64,000 bases of DNA from Mariannaea sp. PMI_226. Taxonomy: Eukaryota; Ascomycota; Sordariomycetes; Hypocreales; Nectriaceae. The notes beneath the pieces were generated by a model. It was given only the letters and a program-made list of their open reading frames with translations. It ran no database searches and had not been told where the DNA came from. How positions within the stretch are numbered: position 1 is the stretch's first letter; every line of letters starts with the position of its first letter. The stretch covers positions 186,001-250,000 of the forward strand of contig JANFOG010000018.1 in the NCBI GenBank assembly GCA_024336345.1, given 5' to 3'. Shown in pieces: positions 61,007-64,000 of the stretch. A program made the translations under genes and the position numbers.

Positions 61007-62267
61007 ACCAGCAGTTAGATGAAGTAAGCTATCCTAGCGTGGTAGGTCGAGCAGCGCTGTCCGTTGATACAGGTGGAAAACGAAATCGATATGTAGTCGC
61101 TCAAGAATCGAGCCGGAGTGCAATCGCCCAAGCAATTACCGAGTTAAACAGACTTCTTCCACCATGGGGAAGTTCTTTAAATAATATTCCTTATTATGTC
61201 AAGAATAAGCAAATACATACACGTGCAAGGGTGAACCCCTTGTCATCCTTGCAACTTGTGAGCCTCTCCCCATGCTTCCCCCGGTATTGTGGCTTGCTAT
61301 AGTGCTTCTACTCTTCAGCTGGAGGACGCCATGTCTGCCTCCCCCCTGATCATGTTGCTCGTTACGGCGTGCATCTGTACCCCGTACCGAGTAGATGTGT
61401 TCGAAGGTCGAGTCGGTCTGCCTACTTCTCTGGCGACTATCACCGCTAAGGGTGGCACGTTGTCTGTATCAATGGAGACGGATTCTGGTCGCCCATTGCC
61501 ACTCTTCAGCTATGCGATGGCGATTGAAATTGCTTCCGGGTGAAGAGCAATAAGATTGAGAGATAGGAGGTATTTCCTGCGACTACCTGGAGATGAGCTT
61601 AGCACAAATGTTGTTTATAAGGGAATTGCTGTCTCATGAGGCCCGCTATACTACACCTAAATGATGTGTTGGTGAGGATAACCAACCATATTCAAGTATT
61701 TATATTTTTTGGGGGGTTTCCTATCGATTAATAGCCTACTAGGTAATCTATCAAGATCTTAGTTACTAGATACAATAGAAATACCATTTTATTAACCGGG
61801 TTTATCCATGTGTACGCCTAAAGATCGGTACAACTGGTGTGGATATTGCCGGAGCGTCGCAACTCGTGTTCAGATTTCACATTAACTGACCTGTTATTCA
61901 CTACTGAGAAACATGAAATCTGGGCGTAGTATATTTATTCTATTTATTTTTCTGAATGATTAATACGACTGCATTCGTTCAGACAGGCCCTGAGCTGCAA
62001 AACGCTTTGCTTTCATTCCTTGTTCAGCAAAAGGTGATGACGTCAATCAGCTCAATCTCGATTACTCTTGATATAGACTCATAATGATTGACGTCAGAAG
62101 CCGATCTGCACGTGGAGATGGTAAAACAGCACGTTTGCTAGGGCTTTTCTTGAACTACCAGAGTATGTGAATTTCGACCATAATTTCTACATCGTGTGAA
62201 TCGCCGCACCTCTAACATTCGTTCCTACCACTTGCCCGTCATCTCAACGTCATCCACAAAGAGAGAC
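61007..62267. other. divergent upstream region
   Basis: Promoters of the P450 (minus) and the DUF3292 gene (plus). TGACGTCA-like motifs occur at 62038-62044 and 62091-62097 (tgacgtca, CRE-like). No further gene is supportable; the ORF at 61289-61543 is treated as chance. Confidence 0.5.
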
Positions 62268-64000
62268 ATGGTGCAGGCAACTGACCCAGCAGTCGACGAG
62301 TCGTCTCGGCCACTCTCAAGTGCTGATTCGACGAGCGAGCCCGAGATTTTGGAGAGGTATGAAGAAGAGACACCCACAGCAAGCCATGCCTTGGCCGATG
62401 AGAGTGCTGCCGGCGACCAGGACGACGGGGAGAAGGGAGCCGCCCAGATAGACCATGGAGACATTGAGGTAAAGAATCTTGGTTGGAATGACCGAGTCAA
62501 CAACGTTCCAGTCCCCCTGGTCGGGGGACTAGACAATGAAGCACTTTGGACATTGATTCGGAGATTCGACAAGCAAATCTTCCACGTCAAGCAGATCCAG
62601 GAGCCTCCTCTGGGTGAGCTGGATCTCACCATCGCTGCAGATGAAGAATTCTCTCCGCAAAAGCTACGTGCTCAGCTGGAGAGGTTCTACATGGTAGTTC
62701 TTGTTGGTCTTTTCTCCGTTTGGAAGCATATTGTGCGACTAAGATCCTGGAGAGAGTATGACAGGACAGCTTGGTTCCTCACCGTGTACACAATCGCCTG
62801 GCTTACTGATCTCTTATTGCCGTCACTGGGTATTTTCATCATCGTCTTGATTCTGTCAGACCGATCGCGCAAGGCTTGCTTCCCGCTAGCACCGCCAGCC
62901 CTAATCGACTCCAAAACCGGGGGCGTACAAAAGCCGGCCGCCGGAGTCCTCGCATCTGACGACTCCATGACTGGAGCTCCGCAGAAGCACCAGGGTGAAG
63001 CAGTTGAGCAAGAGGCCCGCAATTTCGTAACGAGCCTCTCAACGGTATGTTCAGGCGTAAGAGTTCATAATAACCATTTCAGTATCTGCCTGGCTAATGA
63101 ATTGACATAGATTGTTGTTAGTACTGCAGCCGGTAAACACCCTCAAGGGGACCCGGACAATGACACCGCACCAGATCCCACGGAGATCACAGATACTATA
63201 AGCGATGCCAGAGATACGGCAGTTGGTAGGGCTACGTCTCCTGAGCATGATAGAGCAAAAAAGCCCGTATCAGATGCCATTTGGGCCAAGGCACGACCGA
63301 CAATGCGCCTCCTATCCGAGTTCGTCGATACTTGGGAAAGATTGGGAAATGTGCTGAGCCCAGCGCCGCCATTTCATCGTCACCGACCTAAATTAATTCT
63401 TTCTTTAGTGATGGTGCCAATTGTGCTTGCATCCTACTGGACATCAGCTTATGTCGCCATGAAAGCCGTTGGGTTTGGCTGCGGCTTCTTGTTCTTTGGC
63501 GACCCAATCATCATGAGAGTGCTGTCATTTGTCAACAGAACGTATCCCCGATGGGAGAAGTATATTGAGCTTCAGAATACCATTTTGCGTGGAGTGCCGA
63601 CGAATGCTCAGCTCACCATTACACTGCTTCGAATCGGCGAAAAGAATAAGGCGCCTCTCCCCCCTCCGCCATCATCAGATAAGCCACCTCCCGTTGAACC
63701 CCATCCAACTGCTGGACAAGGTCTAGATCACTTGGGTAAGTAGAGCATTCATCACTGCGGCTTGTTAATCTCTTATATATTTATGATTACTAATACCACC
63801 AGAAGGAGCTACGGAGGAAGAGATCGAGGCAGCTGTCCAACCTGACCCTATTGTAGTAGATGCTGTGGAAGAGGAGCAGCCCGCCCAAGATGCACAGCCG
63901 CATAAGAGACCTCATCGTATTATGAATCTTTTACGAGGCGCTGCTAAGGGTGGTGTGAAAACTGCTCTCGCGGCGGACAAGGCCAAGGCCAGGGCTGGTG
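62268..64000 (+). CDS. DUF3292 family membrane protein, 3' end beyond window
   Basis: Exons 62268-63044, 63111-63735 and 63803 to past 64000 (introns 66 and 67 nt). The first ATG in frame is at 62268 (MVQATDP); upstream is only GTG. An acidic N-tail leads to GWNDRVNNVPVPLVGGL and ELWTLIRRFDKQIFHVK, the signature of DUF3292. Membrane segments follow at about residues 140-155, 165-215 (TAWFLTVYTIAWLTDLLLP) and, in exon 2, LILSLVMVPIVLASYWTSA and AVGFGCGFLFFGDPI. Exon 2 also has GVPTNAQLTITLLRIGE and a Pro-rich PPPPSSDKPPP. The third exon is acidic, then basic (HKRPHRIMNLL). The family is fungal and its function is not known; an organelle-membrane role is a guess. The last codons shown reach KAKARAG; the rest is outside the window. 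Confidence 0.9.

Noticed and set aside
1..64000. CRISPR array, rRNA or bacterial operon
   Set aside because: No spaced direct repeats or rRNA signatures; gene structure is that of a fungal nuclear genome.

Overview
The window is nuclear DNA of a filamentous ascomycete (Pezizomycotina). The gene content fits Hypocreales or a related Sordariomycete, but I cannot fix the species from sequence alone. Support comes from short introns (51 to 166 nt) with GTRNGN donors, CTAAC-type branch points and YAG acceptors, and from families typical of these fungi: a Zn2Cys6 regulator, two cytochrome P450s, DUF7730 and DUF3292 proteins, a DUR3 urea transporter and a DD34E transposon. Genes lie on both strands, with no operons.

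Layout. 1.6-4.0 kb: DUR3-type urea transporter in five exons, with GATA motifs upstream. 5.8-7.4 kb: secreted Gly/His-rich repeat protein. 9.2-10.7 kb: DUF7730 protein. 12.8-14.6 kb: cytochrome P450 with a frame-broken 5' end. 14.8-17.0 kb: nuclear-type protein with an atypical Cys/His finger. 18.4-26.9 kb: the densest block, with a small membrane protein, a secreted TAP-like alpha/beta hydrolase, an unknown repeat-bearing fungal protein whose last exon is easy to miss, a Zn2Cys6 regulator, a small conserved unknown and a GNAT acetyltransferase. 28.3-31.3 kb: a large fungal protein of unknown function, interrupted by one in-frame TAG. 31.8-34.0 kb: a decayed alpha-aminoadipate-reductase (Lys2-like) gene. 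34.8-36.5 kb: a PLOD-type glycosyltransferase. 37.6 kb: a small cysteine-containing secreted protein. 37.9-51.1 kb: a gene-poor stretch with simple repeats. 51.1-52.4 kb: a Gma12/Mnn10-type glycosyltransferase. 55.2-56.4 kb: a complete Tc1/mariner element with identical 37-bp ends and an intact transposase. 57.0-58.7 kb: an MFS transporter. 59.3-61.0 kb: a second P450, interrupted by an in-frame TGA. 62.3 kb to the end: a DUF3292 protein running off the window.

How it fits together. Most genes look like independent housekeeping or accessory loci. The stretch 28-61 kb has the marks of a plastic accessory region: a dead Lys2-like reductase, two otherwise intact genes each stopped by a single nonsense codon at a probable Trp position, a young-looking transposon, and a transporter/P450 convergent pair. 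No intact polyketide or peptide synthetase is present, so a metabolite cluster cannot be claimed. I did not find a clearly new biological system. The best leads are the intact transposon, the two Trp-to-stop genes, the Lys2-like relic and the unknown repeat proteins.
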